Source: Nocardioides abyssi
GTDB taxonomy: Bacteria > Actinomycetota > Actinomycetes > Propionibacteriales > Nocardioidaceae
Direction: 5' to 3'
NCBI RefSeq assembly: GCF_030412915.1
Contig: NZ_JAUHJR010000010.1
Span: 1-64,000, forward strand
DNA: 64,000 nt
Within the stretch, counting starts at the first letter, position 1. Every line of letters starts with the position of its first letter. The notes under the pieces are model-generated. The model had not been told where the DNA came from. It ran no database searches and was given only the letters and a program-made list of their open reading frames with translations. This document shows positions 8,414-16,085 of this stretch, in pieces. A program made the translations under genes and the position numbers.

Positions 8414-10398
8414 CCACCGACACCCACCCGGGCACCCCGTCGGGCACCTTCGCCGGTGCACCGGACCTCGGCAGCCGCCGGGCACCGACCCAGTTCCCCT
8501 TCGGGGCGCTGACCGACGACGCCGGCCGCAGCGCCGACCCGGTCCTCGTCGAGATCGTCCAGGGCTCCCTGGCCGCGGTCGAGCACGAGGTCGAGACGGC
8601 CATCGCGCGCACCAGCCGCAGCCCGATGATCCGCGACGCCCACGACTTCCGCGCGGGCATCCACGACCGCAAGCTGCGCAAGCTCACCGGGCGCTCCTAC
8701 TCGGCGCTCGTGCACCCCGTGGCACGTGACTTCCCGCTGGAGGAGATGAAGGAGGGCGACGTCTTCTTCCACAACGACGTCTACATGTCCGAGGGCGGCA
8801 TCGGCCACCTCCCGGACCTGTGCGTCACCGTGCCGGTCTTCGCCGGCCCGGAGGGCGACCGTCGCGTCGTCGCGTTCGTCCAGGCCTTCGGCCACCACGA
8901 CGACATCGGTGGCGCCGTGCCGGGCTCGATGCCCTCGCACGCCACCAGCGTCTACGAGGAGGGCCTCGCGGTCCCCCCGATCAAGCTGTGGGACGCCGGC
9001 GTGCCGAACCGTTCCGCGCTGGCGATCATGACCCGCAACTCGCGCATGCCGGAGTCGCTGGCCGCCGACCTCGACGCCGAGTGCTCGGCCTGCCTCATGG
9101 GCGCCCGTCGCCTCGGTGAGCTGTTCGACCGCTACGGCGTCGAGACCGTCGAGGCCTGCTTCGACGCGATCATCGACCGCTCCACCGAGACCTACCGCCG
9201 CGAGATCCTCTCCAAGATCCCGGTCGGCACGTGGACGTGGGAGGACTACGCCGAGCACGACGGCGTCGACGACCCGCAGCTGCACACCCAGCGGATCACC
9301 CTGACCCGCACCGCGGCCGACGACCCCGACGGCGAGCGCCTGGTGCTCGACTTCGCCGGCACGAGCCCGCAGGCCAAGGGCCCGATCAACCACTGCGGTG
9401 ACTACTCCGACGGCGTCTTCCTCAAGAAGTGGCTCGCGCCGATCCTGCGCAACCTCGCCGACACCCCCGAGCGGATGGCCGAGCTCGACGTCAACGAGGG
9501 CGTCGTGCCGCTCATCGAGATGCGGTTCCCGGAGAAGGGCACGCTGCTCACGCCGATCTTCCCGGCGCCGACCAACGCCCGCACCTTCGTCATCCTGCGC
9601 CTGCTCGGCGTGCTGGCCGGCGTGATCGCCAAGGCGGTCGACGGCAAGATGCCGGCCGACCAGGAGACGATCCGCTACACCGGTGTGTACGGCGAGGACC
9701 TCGACGGCCGCCCGTACCTCATGCGCGAGGTGCTCGGCGGCGGCTCCGGCGGTCGCTACTACGCCGACGGCGAGGACACCATCCACGTCGTCCCGGACAG
9801 CCGGAACCTCCCCACGGAGTTCACCGAGTCCCGCTTCCCGTTCATCGTCGAGTCGCTCAGCCTCGCGGTGGACTCCGGCGGCGCCGGCCAGTACCGCGGC
9901 GGCCTCGGCTACGAGAAGCACATCCGGATGCTCAAGGACGCCCACTTCATGTCGATCGCCGACCGGTCGATCCTGGCGTGCTGGGGCGTCAAGGGCGGCA
10001 AGGCCGGCACCCCGTTCCAGGTCGTCATCGACGCGGGCGGCCCGAACGAGCGTGAGGTCGACGCCCTGGCCGACGCCGAGGAGGTCAAGGCCGGCGAGGT
10101 CATCCGCATCCGCACCACCGGTGGTGGCGGCTGGGGCAACCCGCTGGACCGCGACCCCGCGCTCGTCGTCCGCGACGTGCGGTGGCGCAAGGTGTCCGCC
10201 GAGGCGGCGCTCGCCGACTACGGCGTGGTGCTGACCGGCTCGGTCGACGACGACACGCTGTCGTACGACGCCGAGGCGACCACCAAGGAGCGGGCCGGCC
10301 GGCCGGCGCCCGAGGTCGAGGACGCGTTCTTCGACCGCGGCCCGGGCTACGGGACGCTCGCCGGGGGCGCCGCCTCCGCGCAGGTCGACCACCTCTGA
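8410..10398 (+). CDS. hyuB: Hydantoinase family subunit B
   Basis: 662 residues. The core matches HyuB, the partner of HyuA in ATP-dependent hydantoinases and related carboxylases, seen in DVFFHNDVYMSEGGIGHLPD near residue 117 and in GGGSGGRYYADGED and TTGGGGWGNPLDRDP further on. The N-terminal 45 residues (rich in Thr, Pro and Gly) extend beyond the usual start and look disordered. The 4-nt overlap with hyuA ensures equal synthesis. It sits between the hydroxylase/amidase genes and the carbamate kinase/barbiturase genes, so its cyclic substrate is probably an intermediate of the same pathway. Confidence 0.92.
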   Translation: MTTDTHPGTPSGTFAGAPDLGSRRAPTQFPFGALTDDAGRSADPVLVEIVQGSLAAVEHEVETAIARTSRSPMIRDAHDFRAGIHDRKLRKLTGRSYSALVHPVARDFPLEEMKEGDVFFHNDVYMSEGGIGHLPDLCVTVPVFAGPEGDRRVVAFVQAFGHHDDIGGAVPGSMPSHATSVYEEGLAVPPIKLWDAGVPNRSALAIMTRNSRMPESLAADLDAECSACLMGARRLGELFDRYGVETVEACFDAIIDRSTETYRREILSKIPVGTWTWEDYAEHDGVDDPQLHTQRITLTRTAADDPDGERLVLDFAGTSPQAKGPINHCGDYSDGVFLKKWLAPILRNLADTPERMAELDVNEGVVPLIEMRFPEKGTLLTPIFPAPTNARTFVILRLLGVLAGVIAKAVDGKMPADQETIRYTGVYGEDLDGRPYLMREVLGGGSGGRYYADGEDTIHVVPDSRNLPTEFTESRFPFIVESLSLAVDSGGAGQYRGGLGYEKHIRMLKDAHFMSIADRSILACWGVKGGKAGTPFQVVIDAGGPNEREVDALADAEEVKAGEVIRIRTTGGGGWGNPLDRDPALVVRDVRWRKVSAEAALADYGVVLTGSVDDDTLSYDAEATTKERAGRPAPEVEDAFFDRGPGYGTLAGGAASAQVDHL

Positions 10399-10415
10399 GT
10401 CGACCGGAAGCACTG

Positions 10416-11225
10416 ATGAACGTCGCCGTCCTCGGCGGGACCGGCAAGACCGGTCGCGCCGTGGTCGCGGCTCTGGCCCAGGTGGGCGTGTCCGCACGCC
10501 CCCTGGGCCGTTCCGCGTTCCAGGACCTCCCCGCCGCCCTCGCCGGAGCCGACGCCGTCCACGTCGTCGCGCCCAACCTCCACCCCGACGAGCCGGCGTA
10601 CGTCGCCTCGGTGCTCGAGGCCGCGCGGGCCGCCGGCGTCGACCGGCTGACCTACCACTCCGTCGCGTCGCCCTACGCGCCGGCGATGCCGCACCACCTC
10701 GGCAAGGCCGTCGCGGAGGACCTCGTCCGCCGGTCGGGCCTGCGGTGGACGGTGCTGCAGCCGTGCGCCTACGTGCAGAACTTCGTGCCGGCGCTGCGCG
10801 ACCTCCCGGCTGCTCCCGAGGCCGGGGGAGAGCTGGCGGTGCCGTACGCCGTCGACACCCCCTTCGGGCTGGTCGACCTCGACGACGTCGCTGCGGCCAC
10901 GGCGGTCGTGCTGACCACCCCGGGCCACGACGGCGCGACCTACGAGATCGGCGGCCCGGCGCTGGTGTCGGTCGCGGATGTCGCGGCCGCCGCGAGCGAG
11001 GTGCTCGGCCGGCCGGTCGCCGCGCGGCGTACCGATCCCGACGCCTGGCGCGGCGACGGCCTCGACGAGCGGGAGCGGACGTGGCTGCTGGCGATGTTCG
11101 CCTACTACGACGACCACGGCCTGCCGACCGGTCCGCTGCCGCTCACCGCGCTGCTGGGGCTCGTCGGGCGTGCGCCGCGGTCGGTAGGAGCCGTTCTGCG
11201 TCGGGACCTTGCTGGCACAAGTTGA
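10416..11225 (+). CDS. NmrA-like NAD(P)-binding atypical SDR
   Basis: 269 residues. The N-terminal Rossmann motif is MNVAVLGGTGKTGRAVV and the rest follows the NmrA/atypical SDR pattern (YHSVASPYAP near residue 87, then LQPCAYVQNF near residue 110). No YxxxK catalytic pair is obvious, so it may be a redox sensor or a reductase of quinones or imines rather than a classical dehydrogenase. GGAAG at 10407-10411 lies just before the ATG, 17 nt after hyuB. It is in line with the catabolic block, but its role there cannot be deduced. Confidence 0.8.
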   Translation: MNVAVLGGTGKTGRAVVAALAQVGVSARPLGRSAFQDLPAALAGADAVHVVAPNLHPDEPAYVASVLEAARAAGVDRLTYHSVASPYAPAMPHHLGKAVAEDLVRRSGLRWTVLQPCAYVQNFVPALRDLPAAPEAGGELAVPYAVDTPFGLVDLDDVAAATAVVLTTPGHDGATYEIGGPALVSVADVAAAASEVLGRPVAARRTDPDAWRGDGLDERERTWLLAMFAYYDDHGLPTGPLPLTALLGLVGRAPRSVGAVLRRDLAGTS

Positions 11226-11283
11226 CATCGCTGCGGCGAGGGTTCGGTCGATCCGCACGATGAACGCAGGTGACCGCGCTCAC

Positions 11284-11289
11284 TAGGTT
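11284..11289 (+). promoter_or_regulatory. Probable -10 box for a leaderless arcC transcript
   Basis: TAGGTT ends 6 nt before the ATG of the carbamate kinase gene, so transcription would start at or next to the start codon. The nearby GAGG is too close to the ATG to serve as a ribosome site. A TTGACA hexamer at 11222-11227 is too far upstream to pair with it. The 70-nt gap thus suggests a second promoter for the last two genes of the block. Confidence 0.45.
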
Positions 11290-11295
11290 CGAGGC

Positions 11296-12243
11296 ATGAG
11301 AATCCTCCTCGCGCTGGGCGGCAACGCCATGACCTCGCCCGACGGCAAGGCGCGTCCCGAGGACCAGATCGCGGCCGCCGAGAAGGCGATGGAGGCCGTC
11401 GCGGCCCTCGTCGCCGAGGGCATCGACGTCATCGTCACCCACGGCAACGGTCCCCAGGTCGGCAACCTCCTCGTCAAGAACGAGGTCGCGGCCCACGTCG
11501 TCCCGCCCGTCCCCCTCGACTGGTGCGGTGCCCAGACCCAGGGCACGATCGGCGACATCCTCGTCAACGCCCTCGACCGCGCGCTCGCGCTGCGCGGCAT
11601 CGCCCGGCCGGCCGCCGCCCTCGTCACGCGCACGCGTGTCGACGCCGACGACCCGGCGTTCGACAAGCCGAGCAAGCCCGTCGGCCGCTACCTGCCCGCC
11701 GACGAGGCCAAGAAGATGGTCGAGCACGGCGAGACCTGGGAGGACCGTGGCGAGCGGGGCTGGCGACGCGTCGTCGCCTCGCCCGAGCCGCTCGAGGTCC
11801 TCGACGCCGGCGCGGTCACCGCGCTGGTCGACGCCGGGTACGTCGTGGTCGCCAACGGCGGCGGCGGCATCCCGACCGTACGCCGCGGCGACGGCTCGCT
11901 GGCCGGCGTCGAGGCCGTCATCGACAAGGACCTCGGCGCGGCGCTCCTCGCCCGCGACATCGAGGTCGACATGCTCGTGATCGCCACCGACGTGGCGCAC
12001 GCCGTCCTCAACTTCGGCACCCCGGAGGCCGAGGACGTCGGCGAGGTCACGCTCACCCAGATGCGTGAGCACGCCGCTGCCGGGCACTTCGCCGGTGGCT
12101 CCATGGGCCCGAAGGTCGACGCCGTCTGCCGGTTCGTCGAGCACTCCGGGCGGCCGGGGGTCATCACCGACCTCGGCACCATCGTCGCGGCCGCCAACCG
12201 CACCGCCGGGACGATCGTCGTCCCCGACCGAAAGGAAGCCTGA
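11296..12243 (+). CDS. arcC: Carbamate kinase
   Basis: 315 residues, the usual size. Motifs of the amino-acid kinase fold specific to carbamate kinase are visible: LALGGNAM at the start, THGNGPQVGNLL near residue 51, ANGGGGIPTV near residue 186 and SMGPKVDAVCRF near residue 269. The enzyme converts ADP and carbamoyl phosphate to ATP, CO2 and ammonia. No arginine deiminase, ornithine carbamoyltransferase or oxamate carbamoyltransferase is nearby. Instead, the next gene 3 nt away is a ring-opening amidohydrolase, so the carbamoyl phosphate should come from heterocycle breakdown or from an enzyme encoded elsewhere. Confidence 0.93.
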   Translation: MRILLALGGNAMTSPDGKARPEDQIAAAEKAMEAVAALVAEGIDVIVTHGNGPQVGNLLVKNEVAAHVVPPVPLDWCGAQTQGTIGDILVNALDRALALRGIARPAAALVTRTRVDADDPAFDKPSKPVGRYLPADEAKKMVEHGETWEDRGERGWRRVVASPEPLEVLDAGAVTALVDAGYVVVANGGGGIPTVRRGDGSLAGVEAVIDKDLGAALLARDIEVDMLVIATDVAHAVLNFGTPEAEDVGEVTLTQMREHAAAGHFAGGSMGPKVDAVCRFVEHSGRPGVITDLGTIVAAANRTAGTIVVPDRKEA

Positions 12244-12246
12244 CCC

Positions 12247-13353
12247 ATGCCCAGCGCCATCGAGGTCCGCAAGGTCCCGATCCACTCCGTCGCCGACGCC
12301 TCCGAGCTCGCGAAGCTCATCGACGAGGGCGTCTTCGCGGCCGACCGCGTCATCGCGATCATCGGCAAGACCGAGGGCAACGGCGGTGTCAACGACTACA
12401 CGCGGATCATCGCCGACCGCGCCTTCCGCGAGGTCCTCGTCGAGAAGGGTGCCCCGGCCGACCAGGTCAAGCAGGTCCCGATCGTGTGGTCCGGCGGCAC
12501 CGACGGTGTCATCAGCCCCCACGCCACCATCTTCGCGACCGTGGACGTCCCCGAGGACGACCCGACCCGCCAGGAGCAGCGCCTGACCGTGGGCTTCGCG
12601 ATGAGCGAGCCGATCCTCCCCGAGGAGATCGGCTACGTCGCGATGATCAAGAAGGTCGCCGACGGCGTGAAGGTCGCGATGGAGCGGGCCGGCATCTCCG
12701 ACCCCAAGGACGTCCACTACGTCCAGACCAAGACCCCGCTGCTGACGATCCACACCATCCGCGACGCGCACAGCCGCGGCAAGGAGGTGTGGACCGAGCA
12801 CACCCACGAGTCCATGGACCTCTCCAACGGCGTCACCGGCCTCGGCATCGCCGTCGCCCTGGGCGAGATCGACATGCCGACCGACGCGGACGTCATGAAG
12901 AACCGCGACCTCTACTCCGCGGTGGCCTCCTGCTCCTCGGGCGTCGAGCTCGACCAGGCCCAGATCGTCGTCGTCGGCAACGCCACCGGCGTCGGCGGCC
13001 GCTACCGCATCGGCCACTCGGTCATGAACGACGCCCTCGACCAGGACGGCATCTGGAACGCCATCAAGGACGCCGGCCTCGACCTGCCCGAGCGCCCGCA
13101 CCACACGGACCTCGACGGCAAGCTCGTCAACGTGTTCCTCAAGTGCGAGGTCTCCGGCGACGGCCAGGTCCGCGGCCGCCGCAACGCCATGCTGGACGAC
13201 TCCGACGTGCACTGGCACCGCCAGATCAAGGCCACCGTCGGCGGCGTGACCGCTGCGGTCACCGGCGACCCGGCGGTCTTCGTCTCGGTCTCCGCGGCCC
13301 ACCAGGGCCCCGACGGTGGCGGCCCGGTCGCCGCGATCGTCGACCTCGGCTGA
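12247..13353 (+). CDS. Ring-opening amidohydrolase, barbiturase/cyanuric acid hydrolase family
   Basis: 368 residues, the family's usual length. This rare fold has three similar units, each giving a Ser-Lys pair, and opens barbiturate or cyanurate rings. Family signatures are [16 protein letters not shown] near residue 38, [12 protein letters not shown] near residue 81, [19 protein letters not shown] near residue 222 and [19 protein letters not shown] at the C-terminus. Barbiturase and cyanuric acid hydrolase cannot be told apart by eye. A molybdenum hydroxylase and an amidase upstream, with no biuret or allophanate hydrolase in view, favour barbiturase (barbiturate to ureidomalonate). It lies 3 nt after arcC and ends before a strong terminator. 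Confidence 0.88.
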   Translation: MPSAIEVRKVPIHSVADASELAKLIDEGVFAADRVIAIIGKTEGNGGVNDYTRIIADRAFREVLVEKGAPADQVKQVPIVWSGGTDGVISPHATIFATVDVPEDDPTRQEQRLTVGFAMSEPILPEEIGYVAMIKKVADGVKVAMERAGISDPKDVHYVQTKTPLLTIHTIRDAHSRGKEVWTEHTHESMDLSNGVTGLGIAVALGEIDMPTDADVMKNRDLYSAVASCSSGVELDQAQIVVVGNATGVGGRYRIGHSVMNDALDQDGIWNAIKDAGLDLPERPHHTDLDGKLVNVFLKCEVSGDGQVRGRRNAMLDDSDVHWHRQIKATVGGVTAAVTGDPAVFVSVSAAHQGPDGGGPVAAIVDLG

Positions 13354-13382
13354 ACCAGCGACACCTGCTCCACCTGCTCCAT

Positions 13383-13419
13383 CCGGAGGGCCCGACCGCA
13401 CCGCGGTCGGGCCCTCCGG
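13383..13419. terminator. Strong hairpin after the barbiturase-family gene
   Basis: A perfect 17-bp stem (13383-13399 with 13403-13419) with a 3-nt loop begins 30 nt after the stop codon. There is no T-run, as is common for actinobacterial terminators. It marks the end of the heterocycle catabolic block. Confidence 0.75.
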
Positions 13420-13465
13420 CGTACGTCGTGGCCGCTCGCCCGCTCACTCGCTCGCCTGGCTGGGA

Positions 13466-13628
13466 CGCCGAGTAGCCAGTTCCTGCACGCCGAGTCGGCA
13501 CTTCTGGCGCGCCGAGTAGGCAGGAGTTGCGGGCGCCGGCCCGAAGTGCCGACTCGGTGCGTCAGAAGTGGCGACTCGGTACGTCGGAGGTGGCGACTCG
13601 AGCGGACACAGGTGGCGACTCGGCGGCT
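13466..13628. repeat. Inverted array of seven 22-bp repeats
   Basis: Three head-to-tail 22-bp units (13466-13487, 13488-13509, 13510-13531) are followed by a 9-nt spacer and four units in opposite orientation (13541-13562, 13563-13584, 13585-13606, 13607-13628). Each carries CCGAGT or its complement in most copies, with a variable half similar to CGCCACTTCTG. The units abut without spacers, so this is not a CRISPR. It fills the gap between two convergent genes. Confidence 0.8.
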
Positions 13629-13644
13629 CTCGGACCCACCAGGA

Positions 13645-14547
13645 TCAGGCCGGGCGCAGGCGGAGCCGGGAGCGGACGGCGCCGGCCGCGCACCCGATGA
13701 CGGCCACCGCGCCGAGGCCCGTGCGCCAGCCGACCGCCTCGCCCAGCAGCAGGGTGGCCCACAGCAGGCTGAGCACGGGCTGGGCGAGCTGCACCTGGCT
13801 GACCTGGGCCATCGGGCCGATGGCGAGACCGCGGTACCACGCGAAGAACCCGAGGAACATGCTCACCGCGGCCAGGTAGCCGAACGCTGCCCACTCCGCC
13901 GCCGATCCCTCCGGCGGGCGGCGCACCACCGCGACGACGGTCAGCACGACCATGAGCGGCGCGGCCACGAGCAGTGCCCAGGAGACCGTCTGCCACGAGC
14001 CGAGCTCCCGGCTGAGCAGCCCGCCCTCGGCGTACCCCACCGCCGCGGCGAGCACCGCCCCGAGCAGCAGCAGGTCGGCGACGTGCACCCCGCCGCCCGT
14101 CCCGCCGGCCACCGCGAACCCGACGGCCGCCACCGCCCCCGCGGCCGAGAACGCCCAGAAGCGGGGCGTCGGCGACTCCCCGGTCCGGAGCACCGCGACG
14201 ACCGCCGTCGCGGCCGGCAGCAGCGCGATGACGACGGCGCCGTGGGCGGCCGGCACGCTCGTGAGGGCGTACGTCGTCAGCAGGGGGAACCCCACGACGA
14301 CCCCGCCCGCGACGACCGCGAGCCGCGCCCACTGCCGTCCCGCGGGACGGGTGGCGCGGGCCAGGCCGAGGGCGACGGCGGCGAGGAGGGCGGCGACCAC
14401 CGCGCGGCCGGCGCCGATGAGCAGCGGCGAGAGCCCGCCGACGGCGACCCGGGTGAGCGGCACCGTGAGAGAGAAGGCTGCGACGCCGAGGGCGCCCCAG
14501 GCGAGACCGGCGGTGGTGACCCCCGGGGCGATGGGTATCGGCTCCAT
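13645..14547 (-). CDS. EamA/DMT-family transporter
   Basis: 300-residue inner-membrane protein with about ten hydrophobic helices arranged as two EamA repeats; the first begins near APGVTTAGLAWGALGVAAF and the second near residue 145. The family exports amino acids, metabolites or drugs. It is transcribed away from a MocR regulator only 31 bp off, so its expression is probably set by that regulator and its ligand may be an amino compound. I chose the ATG at 14547 because longer frames would run into the regulator gene. TACTAC lies 7 nt upstream as a candidate -10 box. Confidence 0.85.
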   Translation of the reverse strand: MEPIPIAPGVTTAGLAWGALGVAAFSLTVPLTRVAVGGLSPLLIGAGRAVVAALLAAVALGLARATRPAGRQWARLAVVAGGVVVGFPLLTTYALTSVPAAHGAVVIALLPAATAVVAVLRTGESPTPRFWAFSAAGAVAAVGFAVAGGTGGGVHVADLLLLGAVLAAAVGYAEGGLLSRELGSWQTVSWALLVAAPLMVVLTVVAVVRRPPEGSAAEWAAFGYLAAVSMFLGFFAWYRGLAIGPMAQVSQVQLAQPVLSLLWATLLLGEAVGWRTGLGAVAVIGCAAGAVRSRLRLRPA

Positions 14548-14556
14548 CGCGAGCGT

Positions 14557-14568
14557 AGTAGCGCTACT
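14557..14568. promoter_or_regulatory. 12-bp perfect palindrome in the EamA/MocR divergent promoter
   Basis: AGTAGCGCTACT is a perfect palindrome in the 31-bp gap between the two divergent start codons. It overlaps candidate -10 boxes for both genes (TACTGT at 14565-14570 on the plus strand). It is the likely site for the MocR regulator to control itself and the transporter. Confidence 0.6.
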
Positions 14569-14578
14569 GTCGTCCGTC

Positions 14579-15982
14579 ATGAACGACGGTAGCAGCGCGC
14601 GGATCGTCCAGGTGCTGCGGGACCGGATCCGGACGACGCCGCCGGGCTCGCGGCTGCCCTCGACCCGCGAGCTGGTGCTGGAGCACGCGGCGAGCCCCGT
14701 CACCGTGCAGCAGGCGTTGCGCGTGCTGACCGCGGAGGGCCTGGTGGAGACGCGGCCGGGAGTGGGGACCTTCGTGCGCGCGCAGCGGTCGCTGCGCGCC
14801 GCCGACCACGGGTGGCAGACCGGTGCGCTCGGGGCCCCGCGGGCGGTGCTGCCACGGGTCGCGGGGGCGATGCGCGTGGCGCCGGAGGGGGCGGTGGCGC
14901 TGCACTCGGGCTACCCGGAGTCGGGCCTGCTGCCCGAGCGGCTGGTGCGCTCGGCGCTGGCCCGGGCGGCCCGCGGGTCGGCGGCGACGACCCGCCCGCC
15001 GGCGGCCGGGCTGCCGGACCTGCGGGCGTGGTTCGCGGCCGACCTCGCGGCGGCCACCCCGGCCGACCGGACCGCACCGACCGCGGCGGACGTGGTGGTC
15101 GTGCCCGGGACCCAGAGCGGCCTGACGACGGTCTTCCGGGCGCTCGTGCCCCTGGGCGGGCCGCTGCTGGTCGAGTCCCCGACCTACTGGGGCGCGGTCC
15201 TCGCCGCCGCCCAGGCCGGCGTCCGCGCCGTCCCGGTCACCGGCGACGCCGACGGCCTCGACCCCGACGAGCTCGACCGGGCGCTGCGCGCGACCGGGGC
15301 GCGCGCGGTCTACGCGCAGCCCACCTGGGCCAACCCGACCGGCGTGCAGTGGTCGGCCGAGCGCTCCGCCGCGGTGCTCGACGTGGTGCGGCGGCACGGC
15401 GCTTTCCTGGTGGAGGACGACTGGGCGCACGACCTCGGCATCGACGCCGATCCGCGTCCGCTCGCCGCCCAGGACGACGGCGGCCACGTCGTGCACGTCC
15501 GGTCGCTGACCAAGAGCGTCTCCCCGGCCGTGCGGGTCGGCGCGCTCGTCGCGCGGGGACCGGTGCGCGAGCGGCTGCTGGCCGACCGCGGCGCGGAGTC
15601 GCTCTACACCAGCGGCGTGCTGCAGCAGGCCGCGCTCGAGGTCGTCACCGACCCCGGCTGGCGCACCCACCTGCGACGGCTCCGGCCACGGCTGCGGGAG
15701 CGGCGCGACCTGCTCGTCGCCGCCCTGCGCGAGCACGCCCCGGCGGTGGATCTCGCGGTCGTGCCCACCGGCGGGCTGCACCTGTGGTGCCGGCTGCCCG
15801 ACGGGTCCGACGTGGGCCGGGTCGTCGCCACGTGCGAGGCGCGCGGGGTGTGGGTCGCGCCGGGGGACGAGTGGTTCCCGACCGAGCCCACGGCGGCGTA
15901 CCTCCGGCTGAGCTTCACCGGCGACGACACCTCGGGGTACGCCGCCGCCGCGCGCGTGCTGCAGGAGACCGTCGGGGGATAG
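14579..15982 (+). CDS. MocR-type regulator (GntR helix-turn-helix fused to aminotransferase-like domain)
   Basis: 467 residues. Residues 1-70 are a GntR winged helix (SRLPSTRELVLEHAASPVTV). The rest is a fold type I aminotransferase domain with VVVPGTQSGL near residue 176, YAQPTWANPTG near residue 243 and the PLP lysine in RSLTKSVSPAVRVG near residue 305. MocR proteins use PLP and an amino compound as ligand and usually control a divergent neighbour, here the EamA transporter. The start at 14579 places the helix-turn-helix at the normal position; TACTGT ends 8 nt before it, consistent with a leaderless or nearly leaderless mRNA. Confidence 0.9.
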   Translation: MNDGSSARIVQVLRDRIRTTPPGSRLPSTRELVLEHAASPVTVQQALRVLTAEGLVETRPGVGTFVRAQRSLRAADHGWQTGALGAPRAVLPRVAGAMRVAPEGAVALHSGYPESGLLPERLVRSALARAARGSAATTRPPAAGLPDLRAWFAADLAAATPADRTAPTAADVVVVPGTQSGLTTVFRALVPLGGPLLVESPTYWGAVLAAAQAGVRAVPVTGDADGLDPDELDRALRATGARAVYAQPTWANPTGVQWSAERSAAVLDVVRRHGAFLVEDDWAHDLGIDADPRPLAAQDDGGHVVHVRSLTKSVSPAVRVGALVARGPVRERLLADRGAESLYTSGVLQQAALEVVTDPGWRTHLRRLRPRLRERRDLLVAALREHAPAVDLAVVPTGGLHLWCRLPDGSDVGRVVATCEARGVWVAPGDEWFPTEPTAAYLRLSFTGDDTSGYAAAARVLQETVGG

Positions 15983-16037
15983 TCCGTGACGCTCGGCAGG
16001 CGGATCGGGTCGAAACCCCTGCCGAACGTCACGGACT
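15981..16037. repeat. Inverted repeat at the MocR/CaiB convergent junction
   Basis: 20-bp arms (15981-16000 with 16018-16037) differ at one position and begin on the MocR stop codon. Inside, a short GGT/ACC stem with a CGAA loop lies directly against the 3' arm, leaving a 7-nt bulge on the 5' side. It may end transcription from both sides. Nothing else is seen up to 16085. Confidence 0.65.
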
Positions 16038-16085
16038 ACCGCGAGACCGACCGCGTGCCTGTGGACAACCGGGTCGGCGCGGCGC

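Noticed and set aside
11222-11227. TTGACA as -35 box for arcC
   Set aside because: Perfect hexamer, but no -10 box at 16-19 nt; the likely -10 box is about 57 nt downstream.
13466-13628. CRISPR array
   Set aside because: Units are only 22 bp, abut without spacers, occur in both orientations, and no cas gene is near.
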